Source of the DNA: Bacteroidaceae bacterium
GTDB taxonomy: Bacteria; Bacteroidota; Bacteroidia; Bacteroidales; Bacteroidaceae
DNA: 64,000 nucleotides
Assembly (NCBI GenBank): GCA_030843315.1
Contig: JAUUPT010000003.1
Span: 1-64,000 of the forward strand
Direction: 5' to 3'
The position numbers and the translations under genes are program-made. Within the stretch, counting starts at the first letter, position 1, and each line of letters starts with the position of its first letter. Positions 31,847 to 40,188 of this stretch are shown here, piece after piece. The notes under the pieces are model-generated. The model did no database searches and was not told where the DNA came from. It saw only the letters and a list, made by a program, of their open reading frames with translations.

Positions 31847-33199
31847 ATGGCAGGACAAAAGGCACCCACAGCGTTGGGCACGGAAGATATCGGAAAACTA
31901 TTGATGCAATACGCCGTGCCGGCAATTATCGCCATGACGGCTTCTTCCTTGTATAATATGGTAGACAGCATTTTTATCGGTCACGGAGTGGGCACTATGG
32001 CCATTTCGGGGCTGGCGCTGACGTTTCCACTGATGAACCTTGCTGCGGCATTCGGTTCGCTGGTGGGCGTGGGGGCATCTACCCTGATTTCCGTGAGGCT
32101 GGGGCAGAAGGACTATGACACGGCGCAGCGGGTGCTGGGCAATGTGTTTGTGCTGAATCTCATTCTGGGGCTGGCGTTTACGGTGGGGACGCTGCTTTTC
32201 CTCGATCCCATTCTTTACTTCTTCGGCGGTAGCGACGAGACGGTGAGGTATGCCCGTGAGTATATGCAGATTATCCTGCTGGGCAATGTCATTACCCACC
32301 TCTACCTGGGGCTGAATGCGGTGCTCCGTTCTTCGGGTCATCCGCAGAAGGCGATGTATGCCACTATTGCTACGGTGGTCATCAATACGATACTCGACCC
32401 TGTGTTTATCTACGGCTTTGGCTGGGGGATACGCGGAGCGGCGATTGCCACGATTGTGGCACAGATTATTTCGCTGATATGGCAGTTCAAGATATTCAGC
32501 AATAAGGACGAACTGCTGCATTTCCATCGCGGCATCTTCCGCTTGCGGCGCAAGATTGTGATGGATTCGCTTGCCATCGGTATGTCTCCCTTCCTGATGA
32601 ATCTGGCGGCATGCTTCATTGTGATTGTCATCAACCAGGGATTGAAGCGGCATGGTGGGGATTTGTCCATCGGTGCGTTCGGCATTGTGAACCGGCTGAT
32701 ATTTATCTTCTTGATGATTGTGATGGGGCTGAACCAGGGAATGCAGCCCATTGCGGGGTATAACTTCGGTGCACAGCAGTATGCGCGGGTGTCGCGGGTG
32801 CTGAAACTGACGGTTATCTTTGCTACGATTGTCACTACCACCGGTTTCCTGATGGGCATGCTTGTGCCCGATTTGGCGGTTTCGATCTTTACTTCGGACG
32901 AGGAATTGATAGCGCTTTCGGCGCGTGGGCTGCGTATCGTGGTGATTGTATTCCCGATTATAGGCTTCCAGATGGTGACGTCCAACTTCTTTCAGAGCAT
33001 CGGCATGGCGGGCAAGGCTATCTTCCTGTCCCTTACGCGGCAGATGCTGTTCCTGCTTCCGGCGCTGATTATTTTGCCCCGCTTCTTTGGTGCGGCCGGG
33101 GTGTGGTATAGTATGCCGGTATCCGACCTGCTTGCCAGTATAGTAGCTGTGGTGATGCTTACAGGGCAGTTCCGCAAGTTCAAGCGGGAGGCCGGCTGA
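31847..33199 (+). CDS. MATE-family multidrug/Na+ antiporter
   Basis: The 450-residue protein has twelve predicted membrane helices in two related halves, beginning LLMQYAVPAIIAMTASSLYNMVDSIFIG and including GASTLISVRLGQKD and NQGMQPIAGYNFGA, characteristic of MATE exporters. These couple sodium or proton entry to export of cationic drugs or metabolites. The substrate is unknown. It has its own promoter and is followed by a convergent small membrane-protein gene whose 3' end overlaps its last 20 bases. Confidence 0.9.
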   Translation: MAGQKAPTALGTEDIGKLLMQYAVPAIIAMTASSLYNMVDSIFIGHGVGTMAISGLALTFPLMNLAAAFGSLVGVGASTLISVRLGQKDYDTAQRVLGNVFVLNLILGLAFTVGTLLFLDPILYFFGGSDETVRYAREYMQIILLGNVITHLYLGLNAVLRSSGHPQKAMYATIATVVINTILDPVFIYGFGWGIRGAAIATIVAQIISLIWQFKIFSNKDELLHFHRGIFRLRRKIVMDSLAIGMSPFLMNLAACFIVIVINQGLKRHGGDLSIGAFGIVNRLIFIFLMIVMGLNQGMQPIAGYNFGAQQYARVSRVLKLTVIFATIVTTTGFLMGMLVPDLAVSIFTSDEELIALSARGLRIVVIVFPIIGFQMVTSNFFQSIGMAGKAIFLSLTRQMLFLLPALIILPRFFGAAGVWYSMPVSDLLASIVAVVMLTGQFRKFKREAG

Positions 33200-33449
33200 T
33201 GTTGTCTGTGCCGGTATTTGAGACGTTGCCTGATTTCGGGTGTTCTGCCTGGACTGTCTTTTCCGTGAGCTCTTGACTGAAGCAGGTATGCTTCAATATA
33301 TACAATATGCGGTCCCGTTCGCGAAGTTGGCAGGCGAGCTTGCGGTCGCATGCCCGTCGGGCCCGGATGCACTCTCGTAATTGGATGATTAGGAAAATCA
33401 GCGATGAAAAGGCGATAATTAAGACGATAAATACAATGTAACTCTTCAT
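33180..33449 (-). CDS. Small single-pass membrane protein, hypothetical
   Basis: The 89-residue frame begins MKSYIVFIVLIIAFSSLIFLIIQL, a clean transmembrane helix, followed by a charged helical stretch (RECIRARRACDRKLACQLRERDR) and a polar tail. The 3' end overlaps the convergent MATE gene by 20 bp. The compact layout of one helix and a basic coil is plausible for a real small protein, and the frame is preceded by a purine-rich AAAAGAATAAAAGAC. I recognise no family. Confidence 0.45.
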   Translation of the reverse strand: MKSYIVFIVLIIAFSSLIFLIIQLRECIRARRACDRKLACQLRERDRILYILKHTCFSQELTEKTVQAEHPKSGNVSNTGTDNISRPPA

Positions 33450-33781
33450 GTCTTTTATTCTTTTAGTGAGAATTGCTTTTTAGTTTAAATAGGTTTTTGC
33501 CGGGAAACGCTACTTGTTTTCGGCATGTGCAAATCTGGCATTTTCTTCGCAGAAAACTATTGCATTTTGTCCCAAATATATTGCATTTTGTCCCAAATGT
33601 GTTGTATTTTATATTCTTTGGTGCTTTTTTCTATTCGGATAGATGTGCAGACGACGCAGGCTTAACGGACGATGCAGAGCTGTTGTTTATACTCTGTGTT
33701 TATCCGTTAAGCCTGCGCTCTGTATTTCTGGAATATTAAGAAATTGCCAGGGATAGAAAAAGAAGGATGGTAGTGCAATAA
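33450..33781. repeat. Gap with tandem 21-bp repeat and a strong hairpin
   Basis: ATTGCATTTTGTCCCAAAT occurs at 33559-33577 and again at 33580-33598, a period of 21 bases (two helical turns), with a partial third copy after it. CGCAGGCTTAACGGA (33655-33669) and TCCGTTAAGCCTGCG (33703-33717) form a perfect 15-bp stem that could terminate the leftward TPR-AraC gene, whose stop is at 33782. No gene is seen. Confidence 0.6.
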
Positions 33782-35494
33782 TTACTCTTGCTCTTTCGCC
33801 ATCTTGCGGTATTCTGAGGGGCTGATGCCGTATTCCTTTTTGAACAGTCGGTAAAAAGTGCTCGGTATGTTGAATCCGCAACTGTAGGCAACGGCTTCGA
33901 TAGTCAATTCAGGATGCTTGCCAAGCAGCCGGCGGGCTTCTTCTATCTTCATGGTACGCATATATTCCATGGGAGATTTTCCGGTAACGGCTTTCACCGC
34001 TTCGGATAGTGTGTTTTTGTTCGTGCGGAGTGCTGTAATAATCTCATCGCGGTTGATATCTACATTGGCGATGTTATCGCCGGTAAGCAGATACTCCCGT
34101 AGTTGTGTCATCAAATCGAACTGCTCGCCGGTATAGGAGGGTGTGTCGGAGGCTTCCCGTGATAGTTTATCCGCCAAGCGGTCTTGCTCTTTGATTTGTT
34201 TGTATAAGTTGTGGTTCTTGGTCGTAATTACCCGGTTGTAGTAGAAAACGCAGGCCAAAAGTACCGCCAGGAACAGGCAGGCACCCAGTGCGAAAAGAAA
34301 ATAGTGGAAGTTGCGCTTCTTCTCGGCAATGTGTTTGGCTACTTCATACTGAGTGCGCAGTTCGTCAAACCGTGCATTGACTTCTGTATCGGACAACTCC
34401 TTGTTGGCTGCAACGATTTCCCGGTACATTTCCAGAGCCTCGTTCACACGTCCTGCCCGGGCCAGGATTTCCATCTTTATCTCTCTTGCCAGATTGATGT
34501 CAAATTCCGATTCACTGACCTGGGCCATAGCGCTGTCTATACTGGCAAGCGCCTCATTGTATTTACCGCGTGATTGGAGTATCAATGCCTTTGCACGCAA
34601 TGTTTCAAAGTTATTAATGCTGTTATTAGCCATCTTCTCCAATTGGGTTAGATAGACTTCTGCTTTGTCGTATTGCCGGGTATCTATATAATTGTTCATC
34701 AATACCGTGTTGAAGTTTATATGAGCGGCAATGTCGGTTCTGCCGATGGCTTTCTCAAAACGGTTGATCGCTTTTTCGTATTCGGGAATAAGTTTCAGTA
34801 CTTCGTCGTACCGTTCTTGTGAGCGAAGTGACATACACAGAAACGCGTAAGCCTGTGTTAGAATGTTGTCGTATCCGGAGACTTCCCATAGCATGGCGAT
34901 GGATTCGCGGAGGCACTGTTCTTGTTCTTTCCATCTTTCCTGGATATTATAGATGGTGGAGGTGGTGTAGAGTGCGGTAGCCATACCTGCCTTGTCATTC
35001 TGTTCTTTGGCCTGGTTGTACATCTTTTGGGCTTCTTCCGATGCCTTCTCATAATCTCCTTTCAGGTTGTAGAGGCTTATCAGTTGCATGTGTATCTGAT
35101 AATAGAACCTCCACATCTTATTCTTCTTATAGAAATCAAGGCAGTCGGGTATCTTGCTGATGGCTTCGTCGTACTTACCGCCATTTACCAAAGCTATGAT
35201 GAGGTTGCCGTATACCATTCCCTGTGCACTGATATTTCCCTGTTTGATGGCTTCGGCCTCGGTCTGGTCGAATAAAATCTTCAGTGTGTCCATAACTTCC
35301 TTATTGTCTACGTCCGGCATATACAATTCGTACAATCTGCTATAGGCTTTCAGTTTGGCTTTGCCTTCGGATTGTGCAATGACGCGACGCAGGGAGTCTT
35401 TTAGCTCTTGACGCTGGTTTTGTGCCGGAATAGGCAGGATAAAACAGAGGGTGAGGAAATACAAAATAGCAGTGATGCGAACCGTTTTTTTCAT
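33782..35494 (-). CDS. Membrane-anchored TPR protein with AraC-type HTH domain
   Basis: The 570-residue protein has an N-terminal signal or anchor (residues 1-24), a long run of tetratricopeptide-like helices (about 30-390), one transmembrane helix (about 403-424, YFLFALGACLFLAVLLACVFYY) and a C-terminal AraC DNA-binding domain (about 470-565). That domain has SPMEYMRTMKIEEARRLL and AVAYSCGFNIPSTFYRLFKKEYGISPSEYR. This matches the Bacteroides class of periplasmic-sensor/AraC hybrids, a one-protein variant of hybrid two-component systems without the kinase part. It probably senses a periplasmic signal through the TPR part and regulates nearby genes. The 21-bp tandem repeat beyond its 3' end is a possible operator. 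Confidence 0.85.
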   Translation of the reverse strand: MKKTVRITAILYFLTLCFILPIPAQNQRQELKDSLRRVIAQSEGKAKLKAYSRLYELYMPDVDNKEVMDTLKILFDQTEAEAIKQGNISAQGMVYGNLIIALVNGGKYDEAISKIPDCLDFYKKNKMWRFYYQIHMQLISLYNLKGDYEKASEEAQKMYNQAKEQNDKAGMATALYTTSTIYNIQERWKEQEQCLRESIAMLWEVSGYDNILTQAYAFLCMSLRSQERYDEVLKLIPEYEKAINRFEKAIGRTDIAAHINFNTVLMNNYIDTRQYDKAEVYLTQLEKMANNSINNFETLRAKALILQSRGKYNEALASIDSAMAQVSESEFDINLAREIKMEILARAGRVNEALEMYREIVAANKELSDTEVNARFDELRTQYEVAKHIAEKKRNFHYFLFALGACLFLAVLLACVFYYNRVITTKNHNLYKQIKEQDRLADKLSREASDTPSYTGEQFDLMTQLREYLLTGDNIANVDINRDEIITALRTNKNTLSEAVKAVTGKSPMEYMRTMKIEEARRLLGKHPELTIEAVAYSCGFNIPSTFYRLFKKEYGISPSEYRKMAKEQE

Positions 35495-35567
35495 CTTTCT
35501 TAGTAGATTAGTATACCGATTTCAAAATTACGCAAAATAATTGTTTGACAAATAACTTTTCTCTTTT

Positions 35568-35598
35568 TTTGTTTCTTTCCTATTAATCCTTACTTTTG
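35568..35598 (+). promoter_or_regulatory. Promoter for the cytidylate-kinase-like gene
   Basis: TTTG at 35568-35571, a 19-base spacer and TACTTTTG at 35591-35598 are perfect matches to the Bacteroides consensus, 30 bases before the ATG at 35629. Confidence 0.75.
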
Positions 35599-35628
35599 CT
35601 ATTCAGTAAACCAATACAGATTGAAACT

Positions 35629-36258
35629 ATGGACAAGAAATATGTTGTAAATATCGGTCGTCAGCTGGGTAGTGGCGGACGTGAAATAGGAGAGAAACTT
35701 GCCGCCCGTCTGGGGATTGATTTTTATGACAAGGAATTGATTAACCTCGCTTCCGAAGAGAGTGGGCTTTGTCGTGAGTTCTTTGAGAAAGCAGATGAGA
35801 AAGCATCGCAAGGGATTATCGGTGGCCTGTTCGGAATGAGATTCCCCTTTATAAGCGATGGAGCCATACCTGCAACAAATTGCTTGAGCAATGATGCACT
35901 GTTCAAAGTGCAAAGTGATGTTATTCGAAAGCTGGCTTCGGAGAAATCCTGTTTATTCGTGGGACGTTGTGCCGACTATATTCTGAGGGAGAACCCCCGT
36001 TGCGTCAATATCTTTATCTCTGCTTCGAGCGAAGACCGCATAGCCCGCCTCTGCGAAATGCACTCCATTACGAAAAGTGCGGCGGAAGAAATGATGAATA
36101 AAGCTGATAAAAGGCGCTCGGAGTACTACAACTATTATAGTTTCAAGACATGGGGGGCCGCTGCAACCTATCATCTTTGTATCGACTCATCGGTACTGGG
36201 AATAGAGAAGACGGTAGATTTCCTGGAAGAGTTCGTGGATCTGCGGCTTGGAAAGTAA
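35629..36258 (+). CDS. Cytidylate-kinase-like family protein
   Basis: The 209-residue protein has a P-loop variant GRQLGSGGREIGEKLA (about 8-23), then AARLGIDFYDKELI and a middle CLFVGRCADYILRENP, matching the cytidylate kinase 2 family (AAA-fold nucleoside-monophosphate-kinase-like). Real CMP kinase activity is not certain for this family. I chose the ATG at 35629 because the promoter -7 box ends at 35598 and the upstream in-frame start lies inside it. It shares a long hairpin with the convergent exchanger gene. Confidence 0.8.
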   Translation: MDKKYVVNIGRQLGSGGREIGEKLAARLGIDFYDKELINLASEESGLCREFFEKADEKASQGIIGGLFGMRFPFISDGAIPATNCLSNDALFKVQSDVIRKLASEKSCLFVGRCADYILRENPRCVNIFISASSEDRIARLCEMHSITKSAAEEMMNKADKRRSEYYNYYSFKTWGAAATYHLCIDSSVLGIEKTVDFLEEFVDLRLGK

Positions 36259-36259
36259 G

Positions 36260-36364
36260 AGATAGATTAAACACAGAGGCACAGAGACACAGAGGTTAAA
36301 ATTCATATTATAAAAGAATATGAAAAATCCTCTGTGTCTCTGTGCCTCTGTGTTTAATCTATCT
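36260..36364. repeat. Perfect 36-bp inverted repeat between convergent genes
   Basis: Arms at 36260-36295 and 36329-36364 are exact reverse complements, separated by 33 bp. Each arm carries the tandem-like CACAGAGGCACAGAGACACAG. It follows the cytidylate-kinase-like gene by two bases and precedes the end of the exchanger gene, so it can act as a bidirectional terminator. Confidence 0.85.
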
Positions 36365-36380
36365 TTCTCTCTCCCCGTGT

Positions 36381-38042
36381 TTACATCATCGTCAGTAGTA
36401 TCATTTGTCCTGCCAGGATACGCAGGAACATCGTCAACGGATATACCGTGGAGTAGCCTACGGACGGAGCATCGTTGCCCGATGCCTGATTGGCGTATGC
36501 CAATGCGGGAGGATCGGTGTTGCTACCGGCAATCAATCCCATAAGGGTAAAGTAATTGACCTTGCAGTAAAGGCGTGCAATGATGCCTATAATAAGCAAC
36601 GGGAGGACGGTTATCAGAAAACCGTAGCCTACGTACAATAAACCGCTGCCCTCTACCACCGTCTGCACAAAGTGCTCACCGGCTTCGATACCTACACTCG
36701 CAAGGAATAGTACGATACCTATTTCGCGGAGCATCAGGTTGGCGCTCATGGTAGTATAAGTCACCAGTTTGAGTTTATGACCGAAGCGTCCGATAAGGAT
36801 AGCTACTACCAACGGGCCACCTGCCAGGCCCAGTTTCACCGGAGTAGGCATGCCCGGGAATGCGATAGGCAGACTTCCCAGCAAGATACCCAGGAAGATA
36901 CCAACGAAGATCGTCACGATATTAGGCGTATCCAGGCGCTTCAACTGGTTACCCAGTACGCCTGCTACACGTGCTACTGCATCTTGCTGGCCCACTACCA
37001 TCACGCGGTCGCCCACTTGCAAGGTCAGGTTGGGATCGGCGAACAGGTCCATACCTGAACGGTTGACGCGGGTTACGTTTACCCCGTACAGGCTGCGGAA
37101 GTGAAGGCTTCCCAGCTTCTTGCCGTTAATTTCCGATTTGGTTACCAGGATGCGGCGCGATACCATTGGTGTATCTTGTTTCTCCCAGTCCATGTGAATC
37201 TCCTTACCGATGAAAGCGATAACTGCTTCGGCATCTTCCTCGGAGCATACGATGAACAACTGGTCGCCGATGTGGAATTCGGTATCCTGGTTCGGGATGC
37301 TGACATGGCCTTCGTGACGGATACGTGAGCATACGAAAGGACGTCCCAGGAAATCTTTAACCTGCAGCAGCTTCTTTCCGTCGAGGGACTCGTTGCGTAC
37401 TTCAAGATGCAGCATGTGAGGCATGTGTTTCATGTCGGCCTCCTGTGTATTGAGTTCCTCCTCTTCTTTCTTGAGGTTCACGCGGCAGATGTATCGCACG
37501 GCAATAATGGAACCGATGATACCTACCACACCGAGCGGATAGGCGCAGGCATAACCCAATGCAATGGGATCTCCCGTGTAATTGAGCTGATTCAGCGCTT
37601 CTTGTGCAGCACCCAAACCGGGGGTGTTGGTCACGGCGCCGTAGAGGATACCTACAATCATAGGCAAGTCTATGCTCCCATCTAAGAAATAGAGCCCTAA
37701 TGCCACTGCAATGTTCAGTGCCACAATACCTACGGCGAGCATGTTCAGCGTCATACCTCCCTTTTTAAAAGAAGAGAAGAACGACGGCCCTACTTGCAGA
37801 CCGATGCAGAATACAAATAAAATTAAACCAAACTCGCGAATGAAATGTAGAATATGCGTTTCACCCGTAAAACCGAAATGCCCCATCAGGATGCCGGCGA
37901 AGAGTACAAATGTAACACCCAGTGATACCCCGAAAATTTTAATCTTACCCAGCAATACTCCCACAGATATTACGAATGCATACAAGCAAACAATGTGGGC
38001 TACGGATGCTGGGTCCCATAGCAAAGTTTCTAACCAATCCAT
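36381..38042 (-). CDS. AspT/YidE-type putative transporter with two TrkA_C domains
   Basis: The 553-residue protein has two blocks of about five membrane helices each, flanking a cytoplasmic pair of RCK_C/TrkA_C domains (about 195-275 and 280-365; VRNESLDGKKLLQVKDFLGRPFVCSRIRHEG is the first). This is the aspartate:alanine exchanger (AspT) family architecture. Members exchange carboxylates or amino acids; the substrate is unknown here. I chose the ATG at 38042 (MDWLETLLW); an upstream in-frame start adds 13 polar residues. Confidence 0.85.
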   Translation of the reverse strand: MDWLETLLWDPASVAHIVCLYAFVISVGVLLGKIKIFGVSLGVTFVLFAGILMGHFGFTGETHILHFIREFGLILFVFCIGLQVGPSFFSSFKKGGMTLNMLAVGIVALNIAVALGLYFLDGSIDLPMIVGILYGAVTNTPGLGAAQEALNQLNYTGDPIALGYACAYPLGVVGIIGSIIAVRYICRVNLKKEEEELNTQEADMKHMPHMLHLEVRNESLDGKKLLQVKDFLGRPFVCSRIRHEGHVSIPNQDTEFHIGDQLFIVCSEEDAEAVIAFIGKEIHMDWEKQDTPMVSRRILVTKSEINGKKLGSLHFRSLYGVNVTRVNRSGMDLFADPNLTLQVGDRVMVVGQQDAVARVAGVLGNQLKRLDTPNIVTIFVGIFLGILLGSLPIAFPGMPTPVKLGLAGGPLVVAILIGRFGHKLKLVTYTTMSANLMLREIGIVLFLASVGIEAGEHFVQTVVEGSGLLYVGYGFLITVLPLLIIGIIARLYCKVNYFTLMGLIAGSNTDPPALAYANQASGNDAPSVGYSTVYPLTMFLRILAGQMILLTMM

Positions 38043-38224
38043 AATTACCTTATTATATACCTTTTCACAAATTTCGCGCAAAATTAGTTAATTAAAGGAA
38101 GGTAACAAAGGGTTTGTAGCTTTTCTTTTTATCAATCATACTTTTTCCGAATGCCCATTCTGTCAAGACGTCATCCCATGTGCGAATTTTCCCTAAAAAA
38201 ATCTTTTTGTTCTAAGTATTTCTG

Positions 38225-38232
38225 TATCTTTG
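38225..38232 (+). promoter_or_regulatory. -7 box for mutA-mutB
   Basis: TATCTTTG is a perfect TAnnTTTG match 56 bases upstream of mutA. A TTTG at 38206-38209 is only 15 bases away, shorter than the usual spacer. Confidence 0.5.
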
Positions 38233-38288
38233 CGAGTCTCTTGAAGACACAATGAATAGTATTCATCTATTTTTAATTAAAATAAACT

Positions 38289-40187
38289 ATGGCAGACAGT
38301 AAAGAAAAACTCTTCTCAGACTTTTCTCCCGTTTCCACCGAACAGTGGATGGAGAAAGTAACCGCCGACTTGAAGGGAGCGGATTTCGAGAAGAAACTCG
38401 TTTGGAAGACAAACGAAGGATTTAAGGTTAAACCTTTCTATCGCATGGAAGACCTTGAAGGTTTGAAAACAACCGACGCTCTTCCCGGTGAATTCCCTTA
38501 TCTCAGAGGAACCAAGAAGGACAGCAACGAATGGCTTGTCCGTCAGGAAATCAAGGTAGAATGTCCTAAAGAAGCCAATGCCAAGGCACTGGATATCTTG
38601 AACAAGGGCATCAATTCACTCTCTTTCCATGTAAAAGCCAAAGAACTGAATGCAGAGTACATTGAAACTTTGCTGAAGGATATTTGCGCTGATTGTGTTG
38701 AACTGAACTTTACTACTTGCCAGGGGCATGTGGTAGAACTCGCCACGCTTCTTGTAGCTTACTTCGAGAAGAAAGATTATGATTTGACGAAGCTGCAAGG
38801 TTCTATAAACTATGACTACTTCAATAAGATGTTGGCCAAAGGCAAAGAAAAAGGCGATATGATAGCTACTGCCAAGGCCTTGATTGAAGCTACGGTTGTT
38901 CTTCCTAAATATCGTGTACTGAATGTAAATGCACTGACACTGAACAATGCAGGTGCATACATCTATCAGGAACTGGGCTACGCATTGGCTTGGGGTAACG
39001 AATATATGAACCAGCTGACTGATGCCGGGCTGAATGCTTCCACAGTTGCCAAGAGAATGAAATTCAACTTCGGTATCAGCTCCAACTATTTCCTTGAAAT
39101 AGCCAAATTCCGTGCTGCCCGTATGTTGTGGGCAAACATTGTGGCTGCTTACTCTCCCGAATGTCTGCGCGACTGTGAGAATAAGGGAGAAAATAAAGAA
39201 TGCCGCTGTGCTGCCAAGATGAAGATTCATGCTGAAACTTCGACTTTCAACCTTACGCTGCTCGATGCCCACGTAAACTTGCTGCGTACGCAGACCGAGG
39301 CGATGAGTGGTGCTCTTGCAGGTGTCGATTCAATGACGGTTACTCCGTTCGACAAAACCTATACTACTCCCGATGATTTCTCTGAACGTATGGCCCGTAA
39401 CCAACAATTGCTGTTGAAGGAAGAATCTCACTTCGACAAGGTGATTGACCCGGCTGCCGGTTCTTACTATATTGAAAATCTGACTGTAGCTATCGCCAAG
39501 CAGGCTTGGGAATTGTTCCTCTCTGTAGAAGAAGAAGGTGGTTTCTATGCTGCTGTTAAGGCCGGTAAAGTACAGGCTGCTGTAAACGAAAGCAATAAGA
39601 CTCGTCATAAAGCAGTTGCTCAACGTCGCGAAGTGTTGCTGGGTACAAACCAGTTCCCGAACTTCAACGAAAAGGCTGGCGAAAAGAAACCTATTGAAGC
39701 TGCTTGCTGCTGCGGTGGCCACGATACTTGCGAGAAGGATGTTCCTTCTTTGAATTTTGACCGTGCTGCCAGTGAATTCGAAGCGTTGCGTCTCGAAACT
39801 GAAGCTTCCGGCAAACGTCCGAAGGCATTCATGCTGACTATCGGTAACCTGGCTATGCGTCAGGCACGCGCACAGTATTCTTGCAACTTCCTGGCCTGCG
39901 CCGGATATGAGGTTGTCGACAACCTCGGCTTCCCGACGGTAGAAGAGGGTGTAGAGGCTGCTATGGCTGCCAAGGCTGACATCGTGGTACTTTGTTCCAG
40001 CGATGATGAATATGCAGAATATGCTGTTCCGGCTTTCAAAGCTCTGAACGGTCGTGCTATGTTCATCGTAGCCGGTGCTCCTGCTTGCATGGACGAGCTG
40101 AAAGCTGCCGGTATAGAGAACTTTATCCATGTTCGTGTCAACGTGCTGGAAACATTAAAGGAATACAACGCTAAACTTTTGAAGTAA
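38289..40187 (+). CDS. mutA: Methylmalonyl-CoA mutase, small subunit
   Basis: The 632-residue protein is the catalytically silent partner of MutB. It has the mutase TIM-barrel part (FGISSNYFLEIAKFRAARMLWANIV) and a C-terminal B12-domain fold (about 500-632) that lacks the DxHxxG ligand motif. It forms the heterodimer that interconverts succinyl-CoA and methylmalonyl-CoA in the Bacteroides succinate-propionate pathway. Two cysteine clusters stand out: C292, C296, C305, C307 in a polar insert within the barrel, and C473-C475 with H478 and C481 in the linker. They could bind a metal. The mutB start lies one base after the stop codon, so the two subunits are made together. Confidence 0.95.
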   Translation: MADSKEKLFSDFSPVSTEQWMEKVTADLKGADFEKKLVWKTNEGFKVKPFYRMEDLEGLKTTDALPGEFPYLRGTKKDSNEWLVRQEIKVECPKEANAKALDILNKGINSLSFHVKAKELNAEYIETLLKDICADCVELNFTTCQGHVVELATLLVAYFEKKDYDLTKLQGSINYDYFNKMLAKGKEKGDMIATAKALIEATVVLPKYRVLNVNALTLNNAGAYIYQELGYALAWGNEYMNQLTDAGLNASTVAKRMKFNFGISSNYFLEIAKFRAARMLWANIVAAYSPECLRDCENKGENKECRCAAKMKIHAETSTFNLTLLDAHVNLLRTQTEAMSGALAGVDSMTVTPFDKTYTTPDDFSERMARNQQLLLKEESHFDKVIDPAAGSYYIENLTVAIAKQAWELFLSVEEEGGFYAAVKAGKVQAAVNESNKTRHKAVAQRREVLLGTNQFPNFNEKAGEKKPIEAACCCGGHDTCEKDVPSLNFDRAASEFEALRLETEASGKRPKAFMLTIGNLAMRQARAQYSCNFLACAGYEVVDNLGFPTVEEGVEAAMAAKADIVVLCSSDDEYAEYAVPAFKALNGRAMFIVAGAPACMDELKAAGIENFIHVRVNVLETLKEYNAKLLK

Positions 40188-40188
40188 G

